A stretch of 64,000 nt of DNA from NCBI RefSeq assembly GCF_000350225.1, contig NW_005178916.1, positions 124,001-188,000 of the forward strand, in the 5' to 3' direction. This DNA is from Chondrus crispus. Lineage: Eukaryota > Rhodophyta > Florideophyceae > Gigartinales > Gigartinaceae. The notes under the pieces are model-generated. The model had not been told where the DNA came from. It did no database searches and saw only the letters and a program-made list of their open reading frames with translations. The translations under genes were made by a program, and so were the position numbers. This document shows positions 62,653 through 64,000 of this stretch, piece after piece (position 1 is the stretch's first letter; every line of letters begins with the position of its first letter).

Positions 62653-63759
62653 ATGGCAGAGGTGTGCGTACATGGTCGCGTTTTCCTTCAGCCGGACAAG
62701 ACCGTGACGTTTCTGGCGCGTCTAGGGCCCGATTTACCGACCGTCCCACCACACCCGCTCGAGCGCGGCCTTCCCCAGGTCTCCTGGACGCTCGATAGCG
62801 TCCTGTCCCTGATGACCCGAGCCGGCGAGGTGAGCGAGCGTCATCATCACCACTGGCCTGACTTCACGACGGGCACCCGAAGCCCGTTCCTCCTGTACGA
62901 TTCGAGGGTGGACGCGTTCGCGTCTCGCTCGGCAGCGACTCCGGACTCGGCCGGGTCGAGGGGGAGGCGTGGTGGCGTCGGCTTCGGGTCGCGGCGGAAC
63001 CGGTGCAAGCGGTATCGGGATCTAGACGCCGTCCCGCCTCATCCGGCCATGGCCGGGTCCGACTTGTTTCGCTCCACCTCGCCCCGTGGGCCGGACGAGC
63101 GAACGGTGTTACCCGTCGCGTCGGAGGCGAATCCCCCTATGCCTCCGCTGGACGACCGCTCCGTTGCCCTGGCCCCTGGGATGGCGGCTCTGGACCTTTC
63201 CCTTACGAGGGAGGACGTTGCTTTGGTGCCCGGGCTCGAGCAGGCCTTGGGGCACGCCAGAAACCAAGCCTGGACGGTGAGTAGTCTCCTGTCGACCATG
63301 GCGAGCTGGTTCCTCGCGCGGAGTACTGAGGCTCGCCGCCTCAGCGGGGAGCGCGACTCGCTCTCCCTCTCGCTGCACCGTTTGCAAGGCGAGATTGACT
63401 CCGCGCGGAACACCGCTCGTCACCAGACTAGCGCGTACGAACGCGCTGTATCGGACCGGGATCGGTACCGTCAGGAGCGGGACACCTTGCGCGCCGCTCG
63501 GGCGCGCGCGATTCGTGAGGTCGTCTCGCAGCCCTCCAGCAGGCCCGATCCTTATGCCGTCCCGACGGTTGTTCCCCTGACGTTGTACGGTTCCGGTGCG
63601 CACGCGGCCCCTGTACGAGGAGGTGGTTCATACCAGCCGCCCGCTATGCCCCCTCTCGAGGAGGCTGCGGGGGATCCGCCGCGGAACTCCGATGTTCCGT
63701 GTTATCCCCGGTACTGCCGGCCGATGCCTTCGGACCGGGGCCCCGATGGCACTCGTTGA
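62653..63759 (+). CDS. Antisense ORF 2 in element C (coiled-coil protein)
   Basis: A 368-residue frame with a true ATG (MAEVCVHGRVFLQPDK). Residues about 215-300 (STEARRLSGERDSLSLSLHR, then ERAVSDRDRYRQERDTLRAA) have heptad-like Leu/Arg/Glu patterns and probably form a coiled coil; the C-terminal 60 residues are Pro-rich. It is in the same frame as ORF 1 with a single stop between them. The layout of globular part, coiled coil and Pro-rich tail recalls gag-like or plant transposon structural proteins, but that is a guess. No zinc knuckle is seen. Confidence 0.5.
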   Translation: MAEVCVHGRVFLQPDKTVTFLARLGPDLPTVPPHPLERGLPQVSWTLDSVLSLMTRAGEVSERHHHHWPDFTTGTRSPFLLYDSRVDAFASRSAATPDSAGSRGRRGGVGFGSRRNRCKRYRDLDAVPPHPAMAGSDLFRSTSPRGPDERTVLPVASEANPPMPPLDDRSVALAPGMAALDLSLTREDVALVPGLEQALGHARNQAWTVSSLLSTMASWFLARSTEARRLSGERDSLSLSLHRLQGEIDSARNTARHQTSAYERAVSDRDRYRQERDTLRAARARAIREVVSQPSSRPDPYAVPTVVPLTLYGSGAHAAPVRGGGSYQPPAMPPLEEAAGDPPRNSDVPCYPRYCRPMPSDRGPDGTR

Positions 63760-64000
63760 GGGGGTACAGTTCCCCGTTCCGAGACGACTCGTCCTGTGCT
63801 TTCCGTAAAGACTCTTCGCATCTTCTGTTCTTGTCCCTAACCCGCGTGGCGCGGTTCCGGTGATGAGCCTCCCCCTTGCGTGGCTCGCGCGAGCCCTGGT
63901 GTTTCCGCTCGCGGCTGCGCCGAGCGCGGCACGCTGGCGGCGGAGGGCGGGTGCAAGGAGACCCGGACGGTTAGGGTCTAAAACAACGCTAAGCGGCCCT
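63760..64000. other. Interior of element C up to the window edge
   Basis: GC-rich sequence after antisense ORF 2 with no recognisable feature. Confidence 0.4.

Larger units (their letters stand above)
60610..64000 (-). mobile_element. 3' end of Ty3-type LTR element C with antisense ORFs
   Basis: The LTR at 60,610-61,280 has the orientation of element A's LTR. On its right, minus strand, comes a G-run (GTGGGGGGGGCCG) like a polypurine tract, preceded by the GTGAACGCGGAC...TTCAC motif that also ends pol of element A. So the interior lies to the right and this is the 3' LTR. The next 2.5 kb hold two long plus-strand ORFs, opposite to the element. Gag and pol would be beyond 64,000. Confidence 0.65.

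Overview
The window looks like repeat-rich nuclear DNA from a eukaryote, most likely a red alga of the Chondrus type. The reasons are apparently intronless genes, AATAAA signals instead of bacterial operons, Ty3-type LTR elements with chromodomains, a Hedgehog-type Hint protein, GATA fingers, a SET domain and MULE and pogo-like transposons. The species assignment is an inference and no marker gene proves it. Almost everything present is mobile DNA at different stages of decay; only two ordinary host-like genes look intact (36.9-39.9 kb).

Layout. 1-9,341: a GC-rich Ty3-type element on the minus strand (element A: gag, protease, 1,243-residue pol with C-terminal chromodomain, 5' LTR at 8,641-9,341); its 3' LTR is outside the window. 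9,342-11,036: remains of a NAM-associated-like ORF and a repeat carrying a solo LTR, whose empty counterpart lies at about 40.5-40.9 kb. 11-14.6 kb: sparse DNA and minisatellites. 14.9-23.2 kb: a cluster of long, unrecognised, partly broken ORFs on both strands with a 48-bp perfect palindrome. 25.0-34.4 kb: a Russian doll in which an RT-like ORF was split by a second Ty3-type element (B, 25,221-31,814, target duplication AATCG), itself hit by two solo LTRs. 34.4-35.7 kb: hairpin-rich non-autonomous repeats. 36.9-39.9 kb: a GATA-GATA-PB1 gene and a secreted Hint-domain gene, convergent. 40.9-43.8 kb: a pogo-like transposon and a MITE-like element. 45.1-47.7 kb: a broken MULE transposase.

48,491-55,394: the most striking object. 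Two terminal inverted repeats of about 790 bp, built of palindromic AAACTCATTATGAGTTT-type modules, enclose a UPF1-like SF1 helicase (minus) and, divergently, a long gene that appears to fuse an N-terminal domain, a beta-class amino (DPPY) DNA methyltransferase and a SET protein methyltransferase. No transposase was seen inside, so it may have been mobilised in trans, for example by the neighbouring MULE family. All its genes carry frameshifts or stops, so this copy is probably dead. 55.8-60.6 kb: unrecognised ORFs and more palindromic repeats. 60,610-64,000: the 3' LTR end of a further Ty3-type element (C), with two long ORFs in the antisense direction next to the LTR; the element runs out of the window.

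How the parts relate: the nested insertions give a relative order (RT ORF, then element B, then its two solo LTRs). Target duplications, empty sites and restored reading frames agree with each other, which makes the element boundaries the firmest part of this annotation. Functions of the unrecognised ORFs are left open.
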